Source: Bacillota bacterium (GTDB taxonomy: Bacteria; Bacillota; Clostridia; Lachnospirales; Lachnospiraceae). From it: a stretch of DNA of 12,957 nt. A program made the position numbers and the translations under genes. This document shows, in pieces, positions 7,077 to 12,957 of this stretch; the stretch's first letter is position 1, and every line of letters begins with the position of its first letter. The DNA is taken from contig JAEWEO010000269.1 in NCBI GenBank assembly GCA_023389295.1, positions 1 through 12,957 on the forward strand. The letters run 5' to 3'. The notes beneath the pieces are model-generated. The model was given only the letters and a program-made list of their open reading frames with translations. It searched no databases and had not been told where the DNA came from.

Positions 7077-7111
7077 AACAAAAATGCTTGCCATGGGCAA
7101 GCATTTTTGTT
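7077..7111. terminator. Perfect 16-bp hairpin terminator after the nfnAB operon
   Basis: AACAAAAATGCTTGCC (7077-7092) and GGCAAGCATTTTTGTT (7096-7111) are exact inverted matches with a three-base loop (ATG). The GC-rich inner stem followed by T5 is a classic intrinsic terminator, and the A-rich left arm makes it work on either strand. It lies 58 bases after the membrane-protein stop and separates that operon from the next gene. Confidence 0.9.
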
Positions 7112-7236
7112 AGAATCAGTTCACAAAGTAAAAGTATATTCTACGAAAAACTTCTTATTTCATCTTATGTTCATCCAACTCGGAATCAATTTCATTTATA
7201 TAATTATAATTTACTAATTTCATAAGGAGGGCAAGT

Positions 7237-8187
7237 ATGCTACAAATGTTAAAAGAAACAGGTTGTGAGTATGACCTATTTGTTAAGGAGATTACCTTTT
7301 TGGTAAGGGATATAATGGGAGAGGGGCATACCGTAACTATTTATAAGGTCCTGAAAAATAATTCACTAGAGCTGGATAGTTTGGTGATATTAGAAGAAGG
7401 AAAGAAAATTTCACCTAATTTTTATTTGCTACCATACTATGAGGAGTATCTTATGGGTACGGATATGAATGATTTGGCGGAAAGAATTTGTGAACGTTAT
7501 GTAAATAACACATCACCTATGATCCTAGAAGATTTTAATTATGAGTTTGGTCAAATGAAAGAGTGTATTATTTATAGACTTGTTAATTATGAAAGAAATA
7601 GAAAAATACTCGAAAGTACACCACATATTAAATATCTGGATTTAGCTATTACCTTTCATTGTTTGGTACAGGATAGTAAGGAGGAAATCGGTACAATTCG
7701 TATAACAAACGATCATTTGAAGTTTTGGAATACGAACTTAGAAGAGATAAAAAAATTGGCAGTTAAGAATACTCAAAAAAGATTTCCTGCAATGATTCGT
7801 AGGATGGAGGAGGTAATTTTGAGTATGTTGACTAATGAAGATGGTGATAATTCTTTAAAGGGACAGATGATGAATGATCTTTTTCCTGATCTATCCACTA
7901 TGAACCTTAACATGTACATTCTATCTAATACCCACGGCATCAACGGTGCAACATGTTTGTTGTATGACAATATTCTTAAGAAAATTTCTCAGGAACTTCA
8001 AGCAAATCTCTATATTCTTCCCAGCAGTATTCATGAAGTAATCATAATTCCCTGTTATGATGAAATGCTATCAAAAGAAACACTTTCTAAGATGGTTTGT
8101 GAAGTGAATTGTACCCAAGTAGCAAAGGAGGAAGTGTTATCTGACAAAGTCTATATTTATTCCAGACAGAAAAATGCCATAATGTAG
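7237..8187 (+). CDS. DUF5688-type protein, function unknown
   Basis: A 316-aa soluble protein that I recognise as DUF5688-like, a family mostly seen in Lachnospiraceae and relatives, often in several copies per genome. The pattern I rely on is LPYYEEYLMG at 65-74, RLVNYERNRKIL at 114-125, a short FHCLVQ strand near 140-145, and the C-terminal pair MYILSNTHGINGATCLLY (226-243) and NLYILPSSIHEVIIIP (257-272). There is no membrane segment, signal peptide or catalytic motif that I can name. The family has no established role. AAGGAGG ending at 7230 lies six bases before the ATG, giving a confident start. Two overlapping TATAAT words at 7199-7210 sit close upstream, but I find no good -35. The gene stands alone between the terminator at 7077 and the nifJ control region, so it is probably monocistronic. 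Confidence 0.8.
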   Translation: MLQMLKETGCEYDLFVKEITFLVRDIMGEGHTVTIYKVLKNNSLELDSLVILEEGKKISPNFYLLPYYEEYLMGTDMNDLAERICERYVNNTSPMILEDFNYEFGQMKECIIYRLVNYERNRKILESTPHIKYLDLAITFHCLVQDSKEEIGTIRITNDHLKFWNTNLEEIKKLAVKNTQKRFPAMIRRMEEVILSMLTNEDGDNSLKGQMMNDLFPDLSTMNLNMYILSNTHGINGATCLLYDNILKKISQELQANLYILPSSIHEVIIIPCYDEMLSKETLSKMVCEVNCTQVAKEEVLSDKVYIYSRQKNAIM

Positions 8188-8298
8188 TAATAGATGATTA
8201 CATATAACAGAAATGTCCAGTAAATTACAAATAAATGGAATTATGCAGAGTGAACAACAATTTTTTTCAACTTTTCGATAACTTATATATTTTTTTTA

Positions 8299-8327
8299 TT
8301 CCAATATTTTTTATATTGTGATATAAT
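8299..8327 (+). promoter_or_regulatory. Candidate distal nifJ promoter with extended -10
   Basis: TATAAT at 8322-8327 is preceded by TG one base away (8319-8320), forming an extended -10. The -35 position 17 bases upstream reads TTCCAA (8299-8304), a weak match that an extended -10 can tolerate. If used, the nifJ leader would be about 180 bases. Confidence 0.4.
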
Positions 8328-8385
8328 AATGAATTGATGAATAAAAACTTAGATTGAGTCTCATCAATTTGGTTTATATTGTGAT
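8310..8385 (+). repeat. 13-bp direct repeat spaced 63 bases
   Basis: TTTATATTGTGAT occurs exactly at 8310-8322 and again at 8373-8385. The start-to-start distance of 63 bases is six helical turns, so both copies face the same side of the DNA. The first overlaps the distal extended -10. The second lies 34 bases before the proximal -35. This would suit a pair of regulator sites. Confidence 0.6.
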
Positions 8386-8419
8386 TAAAGTACCCCACGC
8401 ACAAGGTGAATACGGTTAT

Positions 8420-8448
8420 TTGACAAGGATTTGACATTTGACTATGAT
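8420..8448 (+). promoter_or_regulatory. Proximal nifJ promoter, near-consensus sigma-A
   Basis: Consensus TTGACA at 8420-8425, an ideal 17-base spacer and TATGAT (5 of 6) at 8443-8448 predict a transcription start near 8455. That gives a leader of about 57 bases. This strength suits an abundant central enzyme. Confidence 0.78.
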
Positions 8449-8460
8449 TCATCTTGTTCG

Positions 8461-8477
8461 TGTGATACTTTGTCACA
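8461..8477. promoter_or_regulatory. Palindrome TGTGA-N7-TCACA in the nifJ leader
   Basis: TGTGA (8461-8465) and TCACA (8473-8477) are exact inverted repeats centred about 14 bases after the predicted transcription start. This is a good place for a repressor operator. The half-sites resemble those of Rex and of CRP/FNR-family regulators, but the centre is one base longer than either consensus. Confidence 0.45.
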
Positions 8478-8511
8478 TAAGCCAGGTTAAAATTTTAAGG
8501 AGGACATTTCA

Positions 8512-11500
8512 ATGGCAAGGAAAATGAAAACAATGGATGGTAATAATGCAGCAGCACACGTTTCATATGCATTTACCGATGTTGCAGCAATCTATCCAAT
8601 AACTCCAAGCTCCGTAATGGCTGAAGTAACTGACAAATGGTCAGCAGAAGGCAGAAAGAATATATTCGGACAGGAAGTTAAGGTAGTGGAGATGCAGTCA
8701 GAAGCAGGAGCAGCTGGTACTGTTCACGGTTCATTAGCAGCTGGTGCTTTAACAACTACTTTTACAGCATCCCAAGGTTTACTACTCATGATTCCCAATA
8801 TGTATAAGATTGCAGGTGAGTTGCTTCCGGGCGTTATCAATGTTTCCGCTCGTGCTATAGCTAGCCATGCTTTATCCATCTTTGGTGATCATTCTGATAT
8901 TTATGCATGCCGTCAAACCGGTTTTGCTTTTTTAGCAAGTAGCAATCCACAGGAAGTTATGGATTTAGGCGCAGTTGCTCACTTATCAGCGATTAAAGGA
9001 AGAGTTCCTTTTGTACATTTCTTCGATGGATTTAGAACTTCCCACGAGATTCAAAAAATTGAAACTTGGGATTATGATGATTTAAAGGATATGGTTGATA
9101 TGGATGCAGTTGATGCATTCCGTCGCAACGCATTAAATCCTGAACACCCTGTACTTAGAGGTTCTGCTCAGAACCCTGACGTATTCTTCCAGGCAAGAGA
9201 AGCTTGCAATACATATTATGATGCAGTACCTGCTTTAGTTGAAGAATATATGAATAAGGTTAATTCTAAAATCGGTACAGATTATAAATTATTTAACTAC
9301 TATGGTGCTGAAGATGCTGAGCATATTATCGTGGCTATGGGATCTGTTAATGATACAATTGAAGAGACCATTGATTACTTAAATGCGAATGGTTCTAAAG
9401 TGGGCGTTGTTAAGGTTCGTTTATTCCGTCCTTTTAGTGCAAAGCACTTACTTGCAGCTATCCCTGCATCTGTTAAGAAGATTACTGTAATAGACAGAAC
9501 AAAAGAGCCTGGTTCCCTTGGAGAGCCTTTATACTTAGACGTAGTAGCAGCATTAAAGGATACAGAGTTTGCTAACATTCCTGTATTCAACGGTCGCTAT
9601 GGTTTAGGTTCTAAGAATACAACTCCTGCACAGATTATTGCAGTATACAAGAACACAGAAAAGAAGACATTCACCATTGGTATCAAAGATGATGTTACAA
9701 ACCTCTCTCTTGATATTAAAGAAAATCCTAACACTACTCCGGAAGGAACCATTAGTTGTAAGTTCTGGGGACTTGGTGCTGACGGTACAGTAGGTGCAAA
9801 TAAGAACTCCATTAAGATTATCGGTGATCATACCAACATGTATGCTCAGGCTTACTTTGATTATGACTCCAAGAAATCCGGTGGTGTTACTATGTCCCAC
9901 TTAAGATTTGGTAAGAAGCCGATTAAGTCTACTTACTTAATTACAGAAGCTAACTTCGTAGCTTGTCACAATCCTTCCTATGTAAGAAAATACAACATGG
10001 TTCAGGAATTAAAGGATGGCGGTACATTCTTACTTAACTGTGGTTGGAACATGGAAGAAATTGAAGCACATTTACCTGGACAGGTTAAGCGTTACATGGC
10101 TGAACATAACATCAAGTTCTATACCATTGATGGTATTAGTATTGGTAAAGAAATCGGCTTAGGTGGACGTATTAATACAATCCTTCAGGCAGCTTTCTTT
10201 AAGCTTGCTAACATCATACCGGTTGAAGAAGCTGTTAAATATATGAAAGACGCTGCTACCGCATCCTATGGTAGAAAGGGTGAAGCAGTTGTTAAGATGA
10301 ATCATGAAGCAATCGATCGTGGTCTTACCGGTCTTAAGCAGATTGAAGTTCCTGAGAGCTGGAAAGATGCAGAAGATGAAGAGCTTCTTCTTAAAGTTAC
10401 AGAAGGAAGAAAAGAAGTTGTTGATTTCGTTAACAATATCTTAACTCCTGTAAATGCACAACAGGGTAATGACTTACCGGTTTCTGCATTTATTGACAAT
10501 GCTAATGGTACTTTACCTCAAGGTTCTTCTGCATACGAGAAACGTGGTATTGCAGTAGATGTTCCTACCTGGAATCCTGATAACTGTATTCAATGTAACT
10601 TCTGTTCTTATGTTTGTCCTCATGCTGTAATTCGTCCGGTTGCTTTAACTGCTGATGAAGCTGCTAACGCACCAGAAGGTATGAAGAAAGTAGCTATGAC
10701 AGGCGTTCCTGGTATGGAATTTGCTATTACAATATCTGCACTTGACTGTACAGGTTGTGGATCATGTGCAAATGTATGTCCTGGTAAGAAGGGCAACAAG
10801 GCGCTTGTAATGAATCCACTTGAGACTCAATTACATGAGCAGGATAACTTTAATTATGGTTTCAAATTAGAAGAAAAGCCTGAAGTTGCTGAGAAATTTA
10901 AAGATGTAACTGTTAAGGGTAGTCAGTTCAAACAGCCTTTACTTGAGTTCTCCGGAGCTTGTGCAGGTTGTGGTGAAACACCTTATGCTAAGCTAGTAAC
11001 ACAGTTATTCGGTGAAAGAATGTATATTGCAAATGCTACTGGATGTTCTTCTATCTGGGGTGGTTCCATGCCTTCTACACCTTATACTGTAAACAAGAAG
11101 GGACAAGGTCCTGCTTGGTCTAACTCCTTATTCGAGGATAATGCAGAATATGGTTATGGTATGTTACTTGCTCAGCAAGCATTAAGAGATAGATTAAAGA
11201 GTAAGGTAGAAGCTATTGCAGAAACTACCGATAAAGAAGATGTAAAAGAAGCAGCAGCTAGATATATCGCTACTTATAACAACGGACGCGAGAACTCCGG
11301 CGCTACTAGTGCACTTCTTAGAGCATTAGAAGCATGTGGATGTGATGAAGCAAAAGACATCATCAAAGACAAAGATTTCTTATCTAAGAAGTCTCAATGG
11401 ATATTCGGTGGTGACGGATGGGCTTATGATATCGGTTTCGGTGGTTTAGACCATGTTATCGCTAGCGGCCAGGATGTTAACATCTTAGTATTTGATACTG

Positions 11501-12054
11501 AGATCTATTCCAATACTGGTGGTCAGTCCTCCAAAGCTACACCTACCGGTGCAATTGCACAGTTTGCAGCTGCAGGTAAGGAAGTTAAGAAGAAGGACTT
11601 AGCAGCAATCGCTATGAGTTATGGTTATGTATACGTAGCACAGATCGCTATGGGTGCAGATTACAACCAGACTATGAAGGCACTTGTAGAAGCAGAAAGC
11701 TACAATGGACCTTCTATCGTTATCGCATATGCTCCTTGTATCAGCCATGGTATCAAGGGTGGTATGGGCGTTTCTCAGACAGAAGAGAAGAATGCAGTAG
11801 CTTCCGGTTACTGGAATATGTTCCGCTTTGATCCTCGTTTAACTGAAGAAGGTAAGAATCCATTCCAGTTAGATAGCAAGGCTCCTTCTGCTAGCTACCA
11901 AGACTTCTTAAAGAACGAAGTTCGTTATAGTGCTTTAAGCCGTCAGAATCCGGAAAGAGCAGCTCAGCTATTTGCTAATGCAGAGAAGAATGCGAAGGCA
12001 AAATACGAGCACTTAGTAAGACTTTCCAAACTTTATGAGGTAGAAAGCGAATAA
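8512..12054 (+). CDS. nifJ: Pyruvate:ferredoxin (flavodoxin) oxidoreductase, single-chain
   Basis: A 1180-aa homodimer-type PFOR. It converts pyruvate and CoA to acetyl-CoA, CO2 and reduced ferredoxin in the cytosol, the main pyruvate-oxidising step of clostridial fermentation. Domains in order: pyrimidine-binding TPP domain with YPITPSS (28-34) and Glu64; a transketolase-C-like domain (about 260-400); the gamma domain (about 415-630); a two-cluster ferredoxin domain with Cys692, 695, 698, 702 and Cys746, 749, 752, 756; and the pyrophosphate TPP domain with GGDGWAYDIG (966-975) and DTEIYSNTGGQ (995-1005). The proximal [4Fe-4S] ligands Cys817, 820, 845 and 1076 are all present, as is a C-terminal extension like that of Desulfovibrio africanus PFOR. 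Length is normal and no break is seen. AAGGAGG at 8497-8503, eight bases before the ATG, is an ideal ribosome site. The codon choice looks tuned for high expression. The gene appears monocistronic, with hairpins directly after it. Confidence 0.98.
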   Translation: MARKMKTMDGNNAAAHVSYAFTDVAAIYPITPSSVMAEVTDKWSAEGRKNIFGQEVKVVEMQSEAGAAGTVHGSLAAGALTTTFTASQGLLLMIPNMYKIAGELLPGVINVSARAIASHALSIFGDHSDIYACRQTGFAFLASSNPQEVMDLGAVAHLSAIKGRVPFVHFFDGFRTSHEIQKIETWDYDDLKDMVDMDAVDAFRRNALNPEHPVLRGSAQNPDVFFQAREACNTYYDAVPALVEEYMNKVNSKIGTDYKLFNYYGAEDAEHIIVAMGSVNDTIEETIDYLNANGSKVGVVKVRLFRPFSAKHLLAAIPASVKKITVIDRTKEPGSLGEPLYLDVVAALKDTEFANIPVFNGRYGLGSKNTTPAQIIAVYKNTEKKTFTIGIKDDVTNLSLDIKENPNTTPEGTISCKFWGLGADGTVGANKNSIKIIGDHTNMYAQAYFDYDSKKSGGVTMSHLRFGKKPIKSTYLITEANFVACHNPSYVRKYNMVQELKDGGTFLLNCGWNMEEIEAHLPGQVKRYMAEHNIKFYTIDGISIGKEIGLGGRINTILQAAFFKLANIIPVEEAVKYMKDAATASYGRKGEAVVKMNHEAIDRGLTGLKQIEVPESWKDAEDEELLLKVTEGRKEVVDFVNNILTPVNAQQGNDLPVSAFIDNANGTLPQGSSAYEKRGIAVDVPTWNPDNCIQCNFCSYVCPHAVIRPVALTADEAANAPEGMKKVAMTGVPGMEFAITISALDCTGCGSCANVCPGKKGNKALVMNPLETQLHEQDNFNYGFKLEEKPEVAEKFKDVTVKGSQFKQPLLEFSGACAGCGETPYAKLVTQLFGERMYIANATGCSSIWGGSMPSTPYTVNKKGQGPAWSNSLFEDNAEYGYGMLLAQQALRDRLKSKVEAIAETTDKEDVKEAAARYIATYNNGRENSGATSALLRALEACGCDEAKDIIKDKDFLSKKSQWIFGGDGWAYDIGFGGLDHVIASGQDVNILVFDTEIYSNTGGQSSKATPTGAIAQFAAAGKEVKKKDLAAIAMSYGYVYVAQIAMGADYNQTMKALVEAESYNGPSIVIAYAPCISHGIKGGMGVSQTEEKNAVASGYWNMFRFDPRLTEEGKNPFQLDSKAPSASYQDFLKNEVRYSALSRQNPERAAQLFANAEKNAKAKYEHLVRLSKLYEVESE

Positions 12055-12081
12055 GAGCAAAGCAAGAATAAGATATAATAC

Positions 12082-12107
12082 TCAGGCCCAGCGTAAGCTG
12101 GGCCTGA
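12082..12107 (+). terminator. GC-rich hairpin with GTAA tetraloop after nifJ
   Basis: The arms TCAGGCCCAGC (12082-12092) and GCTGGGCCTGA (12097-12107) pair perfectly over 11 bp around GTAA, a stable GNRA-type loop. It starts 28 bases after the nifJ stop. No U-run follows directly, so as it stands it may stabilise the mRNA 3' end as much as terminate. Confidence 0.7.
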
Positions 12108-12146
12108 CTTGCGTAAGCTGGGCCTGACTTGCGTAAGCTGGACCTG
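12091..12146 (+). repeat. 20-bp tandem repeat of the nifJ hairpin right arm
   Basis: The unit GCGTAAGCTGGGCCTGACTT occurs at 12091-12110 and, unchanged, at 12111-12130. A third partial copy at 12131-12146 has one change, G to A at 12142. Each copy contains a right arm able to pair with the single left arm at 12082-12092. Confidence 0.9.
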
Positions 12147-12172
12147 TACCGTATAGACAGGGTTTGTTGTTT
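12143..12172 (+). terminator. Short hairpin plus T-rich tract, distal nifJ terminator candidate
   Basis: CCTGT (12143-12147) pairs with ACAGG (12157-12161) around a nine-base loop. GTTTGTTGTTTT follows. The stem is short but has the layout of an intrinsic terminator, and it overlaps the last repeat copy. Confidence 0.45.
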
Positions 12173-12223
12173 TGATTATAGAGCTTATATATAAAAATAT
12201 ATTCAAATTATTCTTAGTACTAG

Positions 12224-12451
12224 TTATAGAGGTAACATAGGAGGTTGCTCCGCAATTACCTCACTACCCGGCTTTGTATTCATGGGTGACTCATTTGATG
12301 CTTGTGATTCTTCATTTACAGTAATGGTTGCCAATGTACTAGAAAGTTGTCCTAAGATAGTCGTAAGTAGAGGGAGATCTTCTTTGGGAACACATCTGGC
12401 AATTGCACAGGATAGAGCAGTTACTAAGGAAACTAGTTCGCAGGAATTCAT
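12224..12451 (-). CDS. DUF6774-like small protein, 75 aa
   Basis: A minus-strand gene of 75 residues. Residues 1-50 (MNSCELVSLVTALSCAIARC, an acidic turn, then LPLLTTILGQLSSTLATI) match the pattern I recall for DUF6774, a short domain of unknown function in Lachnospiraceae and relatives: Cys-Glu-Leu-Val, a helix with paired Cys, then a Leu-rich helix ending in TLATI. Here Cys4, Cys15 and Cys20 are present. Residues 51-75 are a disordered Ser/Pro/Glu tail. The helices are amphipathic rather than clearly membrane-spanning. AAGAGG (plus-strand 12459-12464) lies seven bases before the ATG. An open frame also exists on the opposite strand, but it lacks a ribosome site and any family resemblance. 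The gene converges on nifJ. Function is unknown. Confidence 0.72.
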   Translation of the reverse strand: MNSCELVSLVTALSCAIARCVPKEDLPLLTTILGQLSSTLATITVNEESQASNESPMNTKPGSEVIAEQPPMLPL

Positions 12452-12484
12452 AAAATTACCTCTTATAACATTTAATCACCTCTT
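12452..12484 (-). promoter_or_regulatory. Duplicated RBS-start unit with a two-codon upstream ORF
   Basis: Read on the minus strand, AAGAGG plus seven bases plus ATG occurs twice, exactly 20 bases apart. The first AAGAGG (plus coordinates 12479-12484) leads to an ATG at 12469-12471, which encodes only Met-Leu-stop (stop at 12463-12465). That stop overlaps the second AAGAGG (12459-12464), which serves the real start at 12451. Confidence 0.65.
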
Positions 12485-12575
12485 AAAAATATATGTGTAA
12501 TCCTTCATTAAGTTTCCTTCCTAGATAGGATAAAGATATTTAGACGTACGAATACTTCGACTAATTGGAAAATAT

Positions 12576-12625
12576 AAAAAAAGAGTGATGAGATAGTACT
12601 TATTAAAAGTTATCTCATCACTCTT
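12576..12625 (-). terminator. Intrinsic terminator of tRNA-Arg
   Basis: Perfect 15-bp arms, AAGAGTGATGAGATA (12581-12595) and TATCTCATCACTCTT (12611-12625), enclose a 15-base loop. The A7 run at 12576-12582 becomes a U-run on the minus-strand transcript. It ends eight bases past the 3' end of the tRNA. Confidence 0.9.
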
Positions 12626-12632
12626 ATCATTA

Positions 12633-12706
12633 TGCACCTGACTGGATTCGAACCGGCGACCTTCCGCTCCGGAGGCGAACGCTCTATCCAACTGAGCTAC
12701 AGGTGC
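12633..12706 (-). tRNA. tRNA-Arg, anticodon CCG
   Basis: A full cloverleaf of 74 bases on the minus strand. The acceptor stem is GCACCTG with CAGGTGC, and A is the discriminator. The D arm is GCTC with GAGC. The anticodon stem TTCGC with GCGGA has one T-G pair. Its loop CTCCGGA gives anticodon CCG, which reads the arginine codon CGG. The variable region is AGGTC and the T loop is the standard TTCGAAT. The 3' CCA is not encoded and must be added by the CCA-adding enzyme. The T stem GCCGG with CCAGT contains one C-A mismatch and one G-T pair, which is unusual. A promoter and a terminator flank it closely, so it is transcribed as a single-tRNA unit. Confidence 0.96.
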
Positions 12707-12721
12707 TTAACAGACTATGTC

Positions 12722-12750
12722 ATTATATACTAAATAATTGGCAAAGTAAA
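12722..12750 (-). promoter_or_regulatory. Promoter of tRNA-Arg
   Basis: On the minus strand, TTTACT (12745-12750), a 17-base spacer and a consensus TATAAT (12722-12727) place transcription start near 12715, about nine bases before the mature tRNA. Confidence 0.75.
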
Positions 12751-12796
12751 GTCTAATTTTAATCCTGCATTTACATAAAATGCTGTAGTTTCTAGT

Positions 12797-12818
12797 TAAA
12801 ACGGAAGTTTTATTCCGT
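12797..12818 (-). terminator. Weak terminator candidate after the EcsC-like gene
   Basis: On the minus strand, ACGGAA (12813-12818) pairs with TTCCGT (12801-12806) around a six-base loop, and the last T runs into a short TTTT. It lies 22 bases beyond the stop codon at 12841. The stem is only 6 bp. Confidence 0.45.
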
Positions 12819-12840
12819 AAAGCTAAGTTGGCAAAATATA

Positions 12841-12957
12841 CTACAACTTTTTGCTTAGATAACGCTTTTTGTATTTTAAGCGAGCAAAGGAACTGATTTT
12901 ATTTAAGATGTTATAATTTACTATGCCACCCACAGCACCAACAATTGGAATACCTTG
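12841..12957 (-). CDS. C-terminus of an EcsC-family protein (partial, runs off the window)
   Basis: An open frame enters from the right edge on the minus strand and ends with TAG at 12841-12843, giving the last 38 residues. They begin QGIPIVGAVGGIVNYNIL and continue KISSFARLKYKKRYL. The IPIVGAVGG-x-x-N-Y block followed by a basic LKYKKRYL stretch matches, as I remember it, the C-terminal end of EcsC-family proteins. These are peripheral or membrane-associated proteins of unclear biochemical role, named after the Bacillus ecs operon. The Gly-rich segment is weakly hydrophobic and could sit at the membrane. The start and most of the protein are outside this window, so length and integrity cannot be judged. 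The gene lies just upstream of tRNA-Arg on the same strand. Confidence 0.6.
   Translation of the reverse strand, partial: QGIPIVGAVGGIVNYNILNKISSFARLKYKKRYLSKKL

Larger units (their letters stand above)
8188..8511 (+). other. nifJ upstream control region
   Basis: This 324-base gap holds no supportable gene. Its first ~130 bases are AT-rich with T-runs at 8262-8268 and 8291-8297. I see no clear hairpin terminator for the DUF5688-type gene. The rest carries two promoter candidates, a 13-bp direct repeat, three closely spaced TTGAC words (8420, 8431, 8439) and a palindrome in the predicted leader; these are listed separately. Confidence 0.7.

Noticed and set aside
8461..8477. Calling the leader palindrome a Rex box outright
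   Set aside because: The known form TTGTGAA-N4-TTCACAA has TGTGA and TCACA six bases apart; here they are seven apart and the outer T/A pair is missing.
9604..9900. Minus-strand open frames inside nifJ
   Set aside because: Antisense shadows of a highly conserved coding sequence, with no ribosome sites.
12091..12146. CRISPR-like array
   Set aside because: The 20-base units abut with no spacers and repeat a hairpin arm; this is a tandem duplication.
12282..12500. Plus-strand 72-aa open frame
   Set aside because: It is antisense to the DUF6774-like gene, with no ribosome site and no recognisable family pattern.

Overview
The window looks like ordinary chromosome from a low-GC, spore-forming anaerobic Firmicute. 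A member of the Lachnospiraceae close to Lachnoclostridium (Clostridium) phytofermentans is the best guess. Supporting signs are strong AGGAGG-type ribosome binding sites, very AT-rich intergenic DNA, a large single-chain pyruvate:ferredoxin oxidoreductase, an NfnAB-type transhydrogenase, and two families (DUF5688-like and DUF6774-like) I associate with Lachnospiraceae. The species is inferred from gene content and was not tested. I see no transposase, phage gene or CRISPR array.

Layout. Positions 1-411 are AT-rich and intergenic, with a three-copy 16-bp tandem repeat. From 412 to 2012, on the plus strand, come a CYTH-domain triphosphate tunnel enzyme, two small charged proteins (44 and 58 aa; the 44-aa one is too short to be found easily) and an HD-domain phosphohydrolase whose start overlaps the previous stop (ATGA). 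A nested hairpin structure at 2019-2123 probably ends this group. From 2307 to 7019, also plus, come nfnA, nfnB, a membrane-anchored GGDEF-EAL cyclic-di-GMP enzyme and an eight-helix membrane protein that resembles the YhhN/TMEM86 family. The gaps are short and the group closes with a perfect 16-bp terminator hairpin at 7077-7111. A DUF5688-type gene follows at 7237-8187. A 324-base regulatory region with two promoter candidates, a phased direct repeat and a leader palindrome then precedes nifJ (8512-12054). After nifJ the genes face the other way. On the minus strand, reading from the right edge, are the end of an EcsC-like gene, tRNA-Arg(CCG) with its own promoter and terminator, and a 75-aa DUF6774-like gene whose ribosome binding site and start are duplicated.

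How the genes fit together. NifJ oxidises pyruvate to acetyl-CoA and reduces ferredoxin. NfnAB can use reduced ferredoxin plus NADH to make NADPH. Together they form a central redox module of fermentation, although they lie in separate transcription units. The unexpected part is that a cyclic-di-GMP enzyme and a membrane protein appear to share the nfnAB transcript.

No wholly new multi-gene system is evident. The most unusual structures are small: the duplicated RBS/start with a two-codon ORF before the DUF6774-like gene, the terminator arm repeated in tandem after nifJ, the nested switch-like hairpins before nfnA, and the nifJ control region.
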